Shown: positions 32,251-42,499, counted from the stretch's first letter. The stretch is 64,000 nucleotides of DNA from Liopterus haemorrhoidalis (GCA_963971575.1 OZ020619.1:22016813-22080812), one strand, 5' to 3'. Notes: generated from the letters alone by a model not told the origin. Numbers and translations: made by a program.

Positions 32251-33535
32251 TCAGGTCTAAAAGTATGAAATGCGGATTTTTTTCAAACTTGCCGCGCAAA
32301 CAGATTGTATAGTTCAAAGTTTCAACACATATGGCGTTTTGTTAAGTTATCATTAAGTGTCAAATGCGTATAGGTTATAATTTGAAAAATGATCATATAG
32401 TTTTGTTTTACTGTGTTAAAAATGTCAAATTTTGTGCCAAATAAAGAGCATTCGCGGACAGTACTACTGTTTTGTTTTCATTTGAAAAAAACTGCTGGTG
32501 AATCATACCGACTGCTTCGAGAAGCTTATGGTGAATATGCTCCTTCGCAAGATACGTGTGAACGATGGTTTCGGCGTTTCAAAAGTGGTGACTTTGATCT
32601 TACAGACAAAGAACATGGAAAACCTCCAAAAAAATATGAAGATACAAAATTGGAAACATTGCTACAGGAAGACGATAGTCAATCACAAAAACAACTAGCA
32701 GAGCAGTTAGGCGTTAGTCAACAAGCTGTTTCCAATCGCCTATGAGAGATGGGTAAGATCCAGAAAGTCGGCAGATGGGTTCCACATGCATTGAATGAGA
32801 GGCAGATGGAAAAACGCAAAAACACTTGTGAAATTTTGCTTGCATGATACAAAAGAAAGTCTTTTTTGTATCGTATCATTATTGGCGATGAAAAATGGAT
32901 TTATTTTGAAAATCCCAAACGCAAAAAATCATGGGTGAACCCAGGCTCACCATCCACATCAACTGCAAGACCGAATCGCTTTGGCAAAAAGACAATGATC
33001 TGTACTTGGTGGGACCAAAAAGGTGTGGTCTATTATGAATTATTAAAACCTGGTGAAACAGTTAATACCCAACGCTACCAACAACAACTGATCGAATTGA
33101 ACCATTCGCTGCTCATAAAACGACCAGAATACGAAAGAAGACAGCACAAGGTAATCTTTCTTCACCATAACGCTCCATCAAATAAGGCAAAAGCAGTTTG
33201 CAACACATTGGAGGCACTCAAGTGGGAAGTGCTACCCCATGCCGCTTACTCACCAGACTTGGCCCCTTCAGATTAACACTTGTTCGCATCGATGGGTCAC
33301 GCACTTGCCGAGCAGCACTTTTGTTCATATGAAAATGTGAAAGAATGGGTAAATGAATGGTTTGCGGGGAAAGGGGAAGAGTTCTACTGGCGAGGTATTC
33401 ACAAATTGTCTGAAAGATGGGAAAAATGTATAACTTCTAATGGAGCATACTTTGAATAAATAAACTTTTACTGTTCTTTTGAGTTTAAGGTTTTTTATTA
33501 AAAAAAAAATCCGCATTTCATACTTGTAGACCTGG
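32251..33535 (+). mobile_element. Mos1-like mariner (mauritiana subfamily), full length 1285 bp
   Basis: Terminal inverted repeats TCAGGTCTAAAAGTATGAAA and (right, reversed) CCAGGTCTACAAGTATGAAA match with only two differences over about 30 bases. TA lies at both edges (32249-32250, 33536-33537). Length is within one base of the 1286 bp known for Mos1. It holds one transposase gene, which is dead (next entry). The 5' UTR is about 170 bp. The ends look intact, so the copy might still be moved by a related active transposase. Confidence 0.92.
32422..33459 (+). pseudogene. Mos1-type mariner transposase, 345 codons, inactivated
   Basis: The ATG at 32422 reads MSNFVPNKEHSRTVLLFCFH and the frame ends ...GAYFE-TAA at 33457-33459. 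With no indel, it is exactly the Mos1 length of 345 codons. Domains: two helix-turn-helix motifs (about residues 1-110, e.g. QLAEQLGVSQQAVSNRL), then the DD34D catalytic core. First Asp in IIGDEKWIYF, third in SPDLAPSD. The second Asp is replaced by His (FLHHNAPS, expected HDNAP). Three in-frame stops occur: TGA at 32743-32745, TGA at 32845-32847 and TAA at 33274-33276. Both TGA codons stand where the family has Arg, consistent with CGA to TGA decay. It is clearly non-functional but young. Confidence 0.92.
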
Positions 33536-33591
33536 TAAAAGGTACTTAACTAGGTACTAAGTTAAATAACTAGGTACTTAAAAGTACCTAG

Positions 33592-34135
33592 TAGTTATGC
33601 AAGTTGTGTTCAAAAATTTCGTCCACTGATTTTTTTTATTTATACATTTTTATTTATTTTATTATTATTTTTTGCAATGTTAGCAACATTATCGGTGTTA
33701 ACAACTCGTAAGGTTACCATATCCTGGTCATAATGGTCACCTAACACCGGGGTAACCATATTTAACAGAAAAAAAGAGGACGGATACTGATAAACGTTTC
33801 TATAAATATATATTAAAATTAAACATGTTATTTAAAATAAAAAATAAATAAATAATTTCAAAATATCATCAATATAACGACTATCTAACAGTGGCGTCTG
33901 GTATATAAGAGCTGCAGATACTGCAGCATTCCCAATATTAAATGAATTTAAACATTACAGACGTGCGTTGTACGTAAAACAAATATTTCGTCTACAATTT
34001 ATAATGTACAATGGTACAATGACTCAATGTGCTGCATGCATTGGAATCTGCAACTGGTATTTTATTGCGACGATTGGCATTGAGTGGAGTTAACGGCAGA
34101 ACACCTACTCTTGGAACTGCTTATGTTTGCAGTTA
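33592..34135. other. AT-rich stretch with orphan hAT-like ends
   Basis: No gene was recognised. CAGTGGCGTCTGGTATATAA at 33890-33909 and a GGTAACCATATTTAACAGAA block at 33762-33781 resemble hAT left ends. A possible partner of the second, with AAAAAGAGGACATTGTGACC near 37656-37675, is too uncertain to join. Confidence 0.3.
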
Positions 34136-34139
34136 AAAA

Positions 34140-34444
34140 CTTATAATAATAATATTTATTTATTGTCCACATACAATATACATCATTAGTAGACAGTCAA
34201 TCAGATAAATTATAATAGCATGACAACTAATAATCGATGAACAGAAATTATAAATTAAGTTCAAAAAATTCCTCAAAACTATGCATAGGGTTTTCAGTCA
34301 ACAAGTTTTTAATTGTTTTTTTTTTTTTTACATTGTACTGAACTTAATTCTTTGGTAGAAACAGATAAAAAAACCATAAACTTTATAGAATAATAGTTAA
34401 TACTATATCTTGATTTATTTATTCGTGTAAAATTGGGGTTTATA
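34140..34444 (-). pseudogene. CR1/Jockey-like LINE, ORF2 end and 3' tail
   Basis: Minus-strand frames read RLNKSRYSINYYS-like and FLSVSTKELSSVQFKKTIKN, then LLIENPMHSFEEFFEL, with several shifts. This is the extreme C-terminus of the LINE whose RT lies at 35112-35790. A tail of ATTATTATT units closes it on the left near 34145. The hAT-type element 34445-35111 separates the two parts. Confidence 0.6.
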
Positions 34445-35111
34445 CAGTGGCGGCCCGTGATTTAAAATAGCGGGGGTGCTGCGGCTTTCGAAATTTACAA
34501 ACACATCATAAATGCGTGTTTGATAAAATTTCGAAAAAATATTGTTTATTAACCCATAAATTTACGTTTTGGTATATTCCAAAATTACTTTTAAAAAAAA
34601 TTTATATCCATTCTTCTCGTCATATTTCTAGCAAAAAGGTCAATAACATTTTCTTTGATGTCTGTGCGATTGTTGAGTAATTTTTTCTCAGATGAAATCA
34701 TTGCAAGTGCATTTAACCTATCCTGATTCATTACTACACTACAAACTTAGCAAAGGAACTGCTTGAAGCACAGTGCCGTATTACGTATGTCACTGCAAGT
34801 GTAACTTACGCGCGCATCATTATACGTCATATTGCTATATGGTAGGACACTGTGAAAAACACAGTTCAGCCAGCGTTCTTTGCTCTTCTTAGTGCTGAAA
34901 CTTGCAGGGGCGATTCGCGTACTGCTTGCAAGATGTATTTTTATTTATTTATTTTTTTTTATACAAAATGAAGAGTATAAACGTATAAACAATTGTTGAT
35001 GATAAAATTAATTATTACAAGCAAATATGCATAAATTTATAAATTTATTTATATATCGACAAACATAGGGGGTGCTGCAGTTCCGCAGTGCCTATGCACG
35101 AGCCGCCCCAG
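34445..35111. mobile_element. Non-autonomous hAT-type element, 667 bp, inserted in LINE
   Basis: The left end CAGTGGCGGCCCGTGA pairs with the right end CACGAGCCGCCCCAG. Flanks GGTTTATA and GGAATATA match at 6 of 8. A GGGGGTGCTGC block sits near both ends in direct and inverted forms. Removing it joins two parts of one LINE relic, which confirms the boundaries. Confidence 0.75.
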
Positions 35112-35790
35112 GGAATATATTAGATTTATTACGTTTGTTGTAGTTGTGAACGTCTTCATAAGAGACAAAAGAATTTAGATTTTGATTGGCATATACTAAA
35201 CAGTGATAGATAAAAAGTGATGATAGTGTCATGATTCTAAATTCTGTAAAGAGTAACCTACAATCAGCTCTTATTTGTAACTTATGACTAAAAACTCTTT
35301 CAGCAGTGGCAGAGTATCCCCATGCTAAAAGATTCGTATGTTATGTGCGACTGAAATAACGCAAAATACGTAATTAATAAATCATCCCTTGTAACAGATT
35401 TTTGTAGGTTTCTTAGAAGATAGATAGTTTTGCACAATTTCCCACATATATGGGCAACGTGATGGTCCCATATCAAATGTGGATCAATATGGACTCCTAA
35501 AAATTAAATGCAAGCCGGGTTATTATAGTTGTAATTTTTTGTTGTTATGAGTAAATTTTGCGTTTTCTTCTCATTTAATGATAATTTATTTGATAGAAAC
35601 CAGTCTTTTGCTTTAGATAAATTATCAATAGAAACATGTGGTCTGATTTCGTCTTAATAGCAGAAGAGAAATCATTGAAATAAATTAAAAATAGTAATGG
35701 ACCTAAAATTAAGCCCTGCGGTACTCTATAGATAATATTGAACGAATCTGACTTGGAATTATTTATACATACAAACTGTTTTCTGTTTGT
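35112..35790 (-). pseudogene. CR1/Jockey-like LINE ORF2, RT palm and thumb
   Basis: Read on the minus strand from the right: NRKQFVCINNSKSDSFNIIY, RVPQGLILGPLLFLIYFNDF, then after a deletion that removes the FADD box, KDWFLSNKLSLNEKKTQNLL, FLGVHIDPHLIWDHHVAHIC, and GKLCKTIYLLRNLQKSVTRD. It ends near a VHNYNKRNK-like block next to the hAT insertion. These are standard non-LTR reverse-transcriptase landmarks in order. Missing catalytic Asps, stops and shifts make it dead. A fold-back element interrupts it at 35803. Confidence 0.75.
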
Positions 35791-35802
35791 ATTATCATCA
35801 AT

Positions 35803-36149
35803 TATAGTTGAAGGTAATGGGATTCCGACCAGTCAGAAAATAAAAACAAATTTATTAACTTCGCTAACGTTTCGATTTTAATTTGAATCTTCATCAGAGC
35901 TTAGTTAATAGTCATGATATAAAATAAAAAATTTAAATTTAATAAAGAACACATCATATTGTCCGGTTATTGAACTCAGAGATGATCTCTGAGTTCAATA
36001 ACCGGAACTCAGAGATGATCTCAGAGAAGATTTAAATTAAAATCGAAACGTTAGCGAAGTTAATAAATTTGTTTTTATTTTCTGACTGGTCCGAATCCCA
36101 TTACCTTCAACTATAATTACTAACTTACGGACGTAACTCATCTAATCAA
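35803..36149. mobile_element. Fold-back retroelement fragment with 12-bp TSD
   Basis: The 12-bp direct repeat ATTATCATCAAT lies at 35791-35802 and 36150-36161. Inside, 93-bp arms (35800-35892, 36026-36118) are inverted with few mismatches. A perfect 20-bp hairpin with a TGA loop sits in the 133-bp centre (35963-36005). On the minus strand the left arm reads CTGATGAAGATT...AATCGAAACG, the hammerhead-core-like motif. The architecture and target length match the Penelope-like fragment at 17930-18412, so the same type of element is inferred. No coding sequence is retained. Confidence 0.6.
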
Positions 36150-36170
36150 AATTATCATCAATGTTGTAAT

Positions 36171-36748
36171 AAAATTATATTGAATCATGAAAATACTCTT
36201 GACAATATGTTTATTTATTTATTTTTTTTTTTTTTTCTTAGGAAGTGGACTATAGGTATTTCTGTATTTTTAATATTTCGTTAAGAACAGAAAATTGATA
36301 TAACAAACACAAAAAAATATATTACAAGATAACGCATGTTAAAACTTAATTTTCTTTTACATACTTGACCAATACCAAAGATTGTAAAAGTACTTACTTT
36401 TATAATCTTTGCTAATACATATTAAATCATGAAATGTAACATTTCTATAGTTTATATGATTTTGATTTTAAACGCATATGTAATAAATCCATCTTAATAA
36501 TGATTTTCTTTCCTGAAAGAAAATCTCGATTATACTTTTGCACTACTATATAACATTTATATCGCCTTCATAACATAATCAACCGTAATATTATAATATT
36601 AAACAAAATCACATTTTTAATAATCACAGACTCGATAATAAGAGTAACTATTTTGTTTTGTAAGTTCATATTTTTTTGATCCACTGATTTGCATGAAAAA
36701 TTATTAAAATTATATTGAATCATGAAAATACTCTTGACAGTATGTTTA
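36171..36748. mobile_element. 492-bp insertion flanked by 43-bp direct repeats
   Basis: A 43-bp segment beginning AAAATTATATTGAATCATGA occurs at 36171-36213 and again, with one mismatch, at 36706-36748. The DNA between begins with a TTTATTTATTT/poly-T tract, as expected for the A-rich tail of a minus-strand retroinsertion. Two hairpins lie inside: 36377-36410 (14 bp, one G-T pair) and 36502-36525 (11 bp perfect, 2-nt loop). The duplication is longer than most LINE target duplications. Confidence 0.45.
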
Positions 36749-36869
36749 ATTTTTTTTCTTTCATCTGTCCACTGGGTATTCATCAACGAAAATGCTCTTT
36801 TCCTACTTTTTCTATACATTGTCTCATTTCGATATTATTAGTTGAGAGGAAATTAACTAAATTCCGCAT

Positions 36870-37110
36870 AATACACGCGCGCGCAGGCGGTGCGAGAAGG
36901 CATACATTCGCACCATTGCACATGTGCTGTGTGCGAGAGTGAATAAATTTGCATCACTGCGCATGTGCAGCGGTGCGAGAATTATGATTCCCACACTGAC
37001 TGCGCACGCATTAATGGATTTTTTTATTATAATTTTTTATTTATTGAAAAATTGTAACCGGATGAAAAGCATAGTGTGCAACACGCGCAGCATGCACATC
37101 CCGCACTCGA
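36870..37110. other. Local CpG-rich patch
   Basis: An unusually CG-dense patch inside AT-rich DNA, with repeats of TGCGCATGTGCAG, GGTGCGAGA and CGCACGC. Overlapping short open frames have no recognised domain. It could be a repeat end or a regulatory stretch; the sequence alone does not decide. Confidence 0.3.
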
Positions 37111-37293
37111 ATGAATTACTTTACTCGCCTATGGTTCGTTTAGCAAATTTCATTCTCGTGCGGAATATATGGCAGTCTGCTTTAGTTGAATAATGTACTA
37201 TACCCTGTTGGCATTATAACTGGGAATGGCAAAAAAGAATTGACAAAATTTCTAAATTACAGTGGAAATTCTAGCTTCACCATTGTTACTAGT

Positions 37294-37499
37294 CAGTGGC
37301 GGCGCTAGCGGGGGGTCCGCCCCTTAGAAATGCTTGGAGAAAAATGTGTGCGCAAGTGAGGATCTTTTTTTAGGTCATCACTTGTATTTTCACATGTCCA
37401 TAAAAAATTATGCCCTCCTTAAATATTTCCTGGTCCCCTCAGATTTTAATCAAATATTTGCTGGCCCCTCCAGATTTTAAGAGCTACTAGCCGCTAGTG
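37294..37499. mobile_element. hAT MITE, 206 bp, perfect 8-bp TSD TTACTAGT
   Basis: TTACTAGT lies at 37286-37293 and 37500-37507. The left end CAGTGGCGGCGCTAGC is shared with the element at 26168. The right end CCGCTAGTG is slightly decayed. It carries a GTGAGGATC-T(n)-GGTCATCACTTG motif. Confidence 0.85.
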
Positions 37500-37507
37500 T
37501 TACTAGT

Positions 37508-39340
37508 ATTGAAATGTAAAACCATTTATGTTCACATTTTATTCACGAGATGCCACAAAATAACAAAAATAAAAGCATGAACAATATTTTAGCATAAAAA
37601 AAAGAACATAACGATAAATATAAAAAAAAGCTATCGGACTCGGACATTTTCGTTGAAAAAGAGGACATTGTGACCTACCAACTACAGGTTGAATTAGTCT
37701 GGTAGCTAGGTTTTAGACAGCCGATATGGTCGTGCGGTTCAAAATAAAAATATAAAAAATTAAAAGGGCGCCAATTGGTCTGAAGGATAGATCCCACGCA
37801 CAGACTAGATTTTAAAAGAAATTCTAACTAAGCGAAACCTAATCTAAAATTGAGATATTTGAGATGTAAGAGTAAACAATTGAATATAGTAAATACCAAC
37901 AAAATAAAACAATAAAATTTATTTAATGATTGTATATCATGTCGTAAAAAATAAATAAACAGGTACAACATGTCCGGTGAAAAGAGGACTTCTGCTAACC
38001 TTAACGACATATAGTCATGTAGCGTGAAGTAAATATTAGCAGAAAACATGGATTTCGTTTTACCAGCGCGCACAAATTCCATTGTAATTTTGGAACTGCA
38101 GGACCGATTTTAATAAAACACTAACCAGATGATGTAGTTATAGAAAGAAAAAAAAAACGTATCACAACTGGACGGACAGTTCACGAGTGAAAAGCGCATA
38201 TACGGACAGACAGAGAGAAGTTGCCTTTTATATGTATAGATAAATAGATAAAACTAACTAAAAGTAAAAAATAAATCTTTCATTATCAGGGTTCGAAATT
38301 GTGTTATAACGAATGCAAAGAGATTCATTAATTAAATTAACATTAAGTATTCAAAATTTTACAGCAGTGTCTTGGAAGTATCAAGTTCATAACAAAATTT
38401 AAAAGAAATATTTTTTGCCAACCAGTATGACCTGCAAATATCTATCTGATGTTTAACCCTGCTCCACATATACCTCCAACCGAGATAACTATGTAGATAA
38501 GTGTAAGTCACCCAAATTGTAATTTAAAGTAGGCCATATTAAACATGTTACTTAATTCGATAAGATTCGAAATATCACTTTCTTTTATAATCTGAAATGT
38601 TAGCAATAATATATTTGCATACGCATATAGCAGGGGTCGCCAAGCATAATACCTATCATTGAGAACCAAATTCTGAAAAACTGAAATATACAAGAACCGC
38701 AACTTTTTTGTTGGGGGGGGGGTAGGTTGGTTCTTAATGCATATTGAATTCACACAGGCAAAAGACTGGGAATGCAGTACCCCCCCCCCACGTTAAAACA
38801 CGCATTTTCTCTCCTTGTTTAATATAATCTCACTCTCATCCACGCTCTCCTCGTCCACACTTAGAGGTATTGTACGGCTGTCAAAAACGATTTATTTTGT
38901 AACACAAAGGGGTTTATCTAAAATTATGACAAAAATCTTAATACATATCGTTTTGAACTAGAATAGTCCAACAAGAATTTTTGATCGGATTAATTTTTAG
39001 AATATATTATCGCTTGATTAAAAGCAGCAGTTAACTTAGCGTGCCCGTAGTTTACTGTTACGTGCAAAAGGAAGATGAAAAAAAAAAAAATTATGTGAAA
39101 GTTAAATTTTCACACATCGAAAAAAATTGGGTATATATTAAAATTCATAAAATTAAATAATGCTTCCATTTAACAGTGTACTTCATTAGGAGAAGTCCGC
39201 GCCTTTAGACAGTTGTCCTAACCAGTTAAACGATGTTAGCACGGTATAGCAAAATACTCATTATTTTTCGTTTCTTTAGATACCATACAATTAATTTAAA
39301 AAATATCATTTTTTTTCAACTACACAAAAAAAAAATACAT
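37508..39340. other. AT-rich stretch with repeat debris
   Basis: No gene was recognised. 38100-38235 (GGACGGACAG, CAGAGAGAAGTTGCCTTTTA) resembles the end of an RTE or Helitron-type repeat. CAGGGGTCGCCAAGC at 38629-38643 looks like an orphan hAT left end. G and C homopolymer runs occur near 38715 and 38782. Confidence 0.35.
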
Positions 39341-39349
39341 ATATTTCGG

Positions 39350-39575
39350 AAAACTAATATAATCAAAGATTTCTGTTGAACTATTTCGGTGGCCATATTT
39401 GTTTATATTTTTCAGGTGGTGTGTTTTTTTGAACCCTCAGTATTTTTCTCTTTGGCCGAAGTCAGAGAACTGTATATGCATGCCAAATTTCAACTCTCTA
39501 GGTCTAGGTTTCGCCACAATTTTTACGGTACAGACAGACAGATAGACAGTCAGACAGAGACACATGAGTGATGAT
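39350..39575 (-). repeat. R1 repeat fragment
   Basis: A minus-strand match to R1: TGCATGCCAAATTTCAACTC, CACAATTTTTACGGTACAGA, then a GACAGACAGATAGACAGTCA run. The rest of R1 is absent. Confidence 0.6.
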
Positions 39576-39579
39576 TTTC

Positions 39580-40065
39580 TGGTCTTGCCTGGTCTCAGGG
39601 TTTCACCCGGAGTCTCAGAGTTTCAACATCGTTTCTTCGGGCTCCGGGTTTTGTTATAAAATCTCCGGGTTACGCTACTTTATCAAAAATTAATGTAAAT
39701 GGTTTATAGCAATGAAAATAACACAGTTATGTTTCGTATAATCATCGCCAATCTCGGGCGCAGTGCTTGTGTATATGTAGCTCTTTCTATTTCCAATCAC
39801 GCCAACTGTTAAAGCGGATTAGCCGGATGTATAGAGCCTGCAGCAGTCGCCGACTGTTTGACTGTTCTGTGTCGCCAACTGTTGCACTCGGATTATCAAC
39901 TGTCAGCCGGTAGTGCGAGTCAGAAAGTAGCGGGTAATATTTGACGGTCGATGGACGTTGTTAAAGTTTTAGGAAATAAATGCGAAAATGAATAAAATAT
40001 ACCGTTTTTTCGATTTTTTTTTTTTTCAATCTTAGGGTTTATCTAAAGTGGAATCTGGTCACACT
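39580..40065. mobile_element. Decayed relative of the hAT MITE at 13225
   Basis: Blocks GGGCTCCGGG with TTTTGTTATAAAATCTCCGG and AATCTGGTCACAC match the element at 13225-13468 in order, with about 240 extra bases between. No clean target duplication was found. R1 ends right at its left border. Confidence 0.45.
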
Positions 40066-40144
40066 GGTCATGCCTACAAAATCCTAAGAACAGCATATTA
40101 CAATGATATCTATTTTATCAAGTATTGTATTGTGATACATAATG

Positions 40145-40537
40145 CCAGGGCCGTTTTTTCGCCTAGGCCAACGAGGCCATGGCCAAGGGCCCGTTTATAT
40201 AAAGGACCCGATCGCCGGTCTTAATTTTATTATGTAAAGTTACTGATTTTACAAAAAAATTAAAAAACAAAATTAACAAAATCAATAACATTGACATTAT
40301 AAATTCATATTTTAGACGAACTCTCGCTCGGAATTATAGAATTTATATAAAGAAAATGTAATTTTTGTAAAATTTAATATAGCGGCAATGAATAATCAAG
40401 GTTAAATATTAGGTCTCAAAATCGTTGTAATCGTGTATATTGCAATATATTTTTTTAATTTGACGAAATATCCGGGAAGGGGGGGGGGAATTAAATACCC
40501 ATGACCTAAGGCTCTTACAATGCATATGACGGCCCTG
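40145..40537. mobile_element. hAT-type element, 393 bp, TSD ACATAATG
   Basis: ACATAATG lies at 40137-40144 and 40538-40545. The ends are (C)CAGGGCCGT and ACGGCCCTG. The interior contains GGCCAAGGGCCCG near the left end. No transposase is encoded. Confidence 0.7.
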
Positions 40538-40936
40538 ACATAATGTCAGTACAAATTGAAGTGAAAATATTATAAAATTAGGAAAAACCAAAATATTTGT
40601 TATATAGAAGAAAGTGACCTTTAGTAAAATTTCTTTGATAGCTGTGACTAAACATGTATTTTAATAAGTGACAGGTTTGTCAAGCGAGTTTTGAACATGA
40701 GAAAGTGAACACATATTTGCTTTACTATAATTTAAAAACAGCGCGTGCTGCAGCACATTTCCTTGCAAATTCTGTACATTTGTATCACAATATTTCATGC
40801 TATAGATTTTAAAAATTATATTTATAGTTTGTACAAGAAATGTATAAAACTAAAAAAAAAAAAAAAAGAAATGAGATAACCAAACAAGTTCACGTGGTTT
40901 TCCACGTTAAATTTTTGTTTATGTTCTGCATACAAA

Positions 40937-40939
<3 letters not shown>

Positions 40940-40981
<42 letters not shown>
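40940..40981. repeat. (AT)n microsatellite
   Basis: About 21 uninterrupted units, followed by shorter ATAT runs and a (TCA)n run near 41006-41018. The overlapping open frames (Ile-Tyr repeats) are artefacts of the repeat. Confidence 0.95.
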
Positions 40982-40983
<2 letters not shown>

Positions 40984-41381
40984 AGTATATATATATTGAG
41001 TATATCATCATCATCATTAGCGCGACAGCCCGAAGTGATCCAAGGCCTCCTGTTTCCAGGTTTCATGGCCATGTTTTCAATCTATGTACATTCAGGAGTA
41101 ATATGGTCAGTATTACGTCTATTTTATTTCCGCGTACGTGCCTTTCTGCGCCTACAGTTTAAAGCCGGTTGCGAACGGCTAAGCAGAACCTGTAATTTGT
41201 ATAAATATTTTTACACAAATTGTTTTTTGACATAAGCAGGAATTGAACTCACGTCCGTGCCCTTGCCTAGCGGTCAAATAGCAGGCACAGACGATTTAAC
41301 GTTTGTAGCTACAGGCATTCTTTTTTTGAGTAAATATTTGTTTATAATTATAAGGCGATTTTTTTGAGGTCTAAGTAAAGT

Positions 41382-41852
41382 CTTACATAAGTCAGTTCCT
41401 TTTATTTCACCTTTTATTCAATAAATTATACATTCTAGAAAAAACTTTTATTATCAAATGTACTGTCCATTATTTTCTATCACTTTGGACAAACGCTCAG
41501 GCAATTTCATACTGCCATCCCTCCAGAAGGTTCCGTCTTTGCTCTCGATAAATCCAGGTTAATTTTGATATCGTCCACAGATGCGAAATTTTTTCCGTTA
41601 AGGGAATTTTGTAGAAAGCAGAACAAATGGTAGTCGGATGGTGCGATGTCTGGACCATATGCTCCGACTATCATTTGTTGATTTTTCGAGAGCAAAAACG
41701 GAATCTTCTGGAGAGATGGCATTATGAAATTGCCTGACGTTTGTCCAAAGTGAAAATAATGGACAGTACATTTATTAATAAAAGCTTTTTTTAGAATGTA
41801 TATTTTATTGAATAAAAGGTGAAAAAAAAAAAACGAACGGGGTTATGTAACT
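41382..41852 (-). mobile_element. Palindromic mariner derivative
   Basis: About 148-bp inverted arms (41382-41529 and 41704-41852) flank a 174-bp centre. Each arm includes a mariner transposase C-terminus and the element end (right end ...GGGGTTATGTAACTACCC). One end of a mariner has thus been copied in inverted orientation, with the other end lost. No helix-turn-helix region remains. Confidence 0.65.
41444..41722 (-). pseudogene. mariner transposase C-terminal fragment
   Basis: The minus strand reads YGPDIAPSDYHLFCFLQNSL (third catalytic Asp in PDIAPSD) and NGKNFASVDDIKINLDL, then after one frameshift KDGTFWRDGSMKLPERLSKV and IENNGQ. This is the last fifth of a mariner transposase of a different subfamily from the Mos1-like copy. 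The first two catalytic Asps are outside the retained region. Confidence 0.75.
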
Positions 41853-41899
41853 ACCCAATAAATAATAAGTGAGCTATTTCATATTTCAGGATGATAGTC

Positions 41900-42168
41900 T
41901 CCAAGCGCTCACCCAGGATTTGGGGGGAGGGGGCTCAGAAGACAAAAAAAAATTAAATTATGAATATAGTTCTCACTTCTTCTCAACTACAAGTGAAGAT
42001 CTAAAAAAAAGGTCCTCACTTCTAAAATACAAGTAATACAAATAATAAAATACAAAAAATACAAGAAAAAAACAAACACGCCTAACAACCACATGTGTTT
42101 GGAGCTCTTGGAGGGGCTCATCACTTATATTTTGACAAAAATCTCTTGGGAGGGGGTCCTGGTAGCGT
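41900..42168. mobile_element. Decayed hAT MITE
   Basis: The left end CAAGCGCTCACCCAGGATTT and right end GTCCTGGTAGCGTACCTG resemble the CAGTGGCGCACCCAGGA type. Flanking 8-mers match at about 5 of 8. Two or three GTGAGGACC/GTCCTCACTT motifs are inside. Confidence 0.5.
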
Positions 42169-42338
42169 ACCTGGTAGTTCCCGTCCTCCCGTAACTCTAA
42201 TTGGAGCAATTGAGACAAGTCAACAACCGTTAACATATTCCATTTTATATTTCTGACAAGGTTTTACCGCGTATTTTGACTTATATAATAACTTTTATTT
42301 ATTTATTATTTATATTTATTAATTTTTTACGACAATCA

Positions 42339-42370
42339 GCTTTGATAATGCTCGAATTGAGCGAAACTAG
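42339..42370 (+). other. Hammerhead-core-like motif
   Basis: TTTGATAAT, a 4-bp stem GCTC/GAGC with GAATT loop, then GAAACTAGTCG. The order and the GAAACTAGT ending match the motif in the Penelope-like fragment at 17930-18412. No catalytic cleavage site is apparent. Confidence 0.35.
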
Positions 42371-42467
42371 TCGCTATAACTAAAATAAATATTATACACA
42401 ATTCACATTATATTTATTCGGTGGAAATCCAAAAAAAAAAATCTACAACACCTGTTACATAACCACC

Positions 42468-42497
42468 AATAATAATAATAATAATAATAATAATAAT
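42468..42497. repeat. (AAT)n microsatellite, possible LINE tail
   Basis: Ten AAT units. The following TTTATTTCACTATTAAG resembles the minus-strand 3' end of the LINE at 34140, so this may be the tail of a minus-strand LINE insertion with no coding part recognised. Confidence 0.6.
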
Positions 42498-42499
42498 TT

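Noticed and set aside
35870..35897. Active hammerhead ribozyme
   Set aside because: The core is recognisable but stem III closing on a U-H cleavage site could not be drawn, and stem II needs a bulge.
33762..37690. A single large hAT element spanning this region
   Set aside because: The two possible ends are only loosely similar and no matching 8-bp flanks were found.
40840..41235. 131-codon frame
   Set aside because: Its length comes from reading through an (AT)n microsatellite; the rest has no domain.
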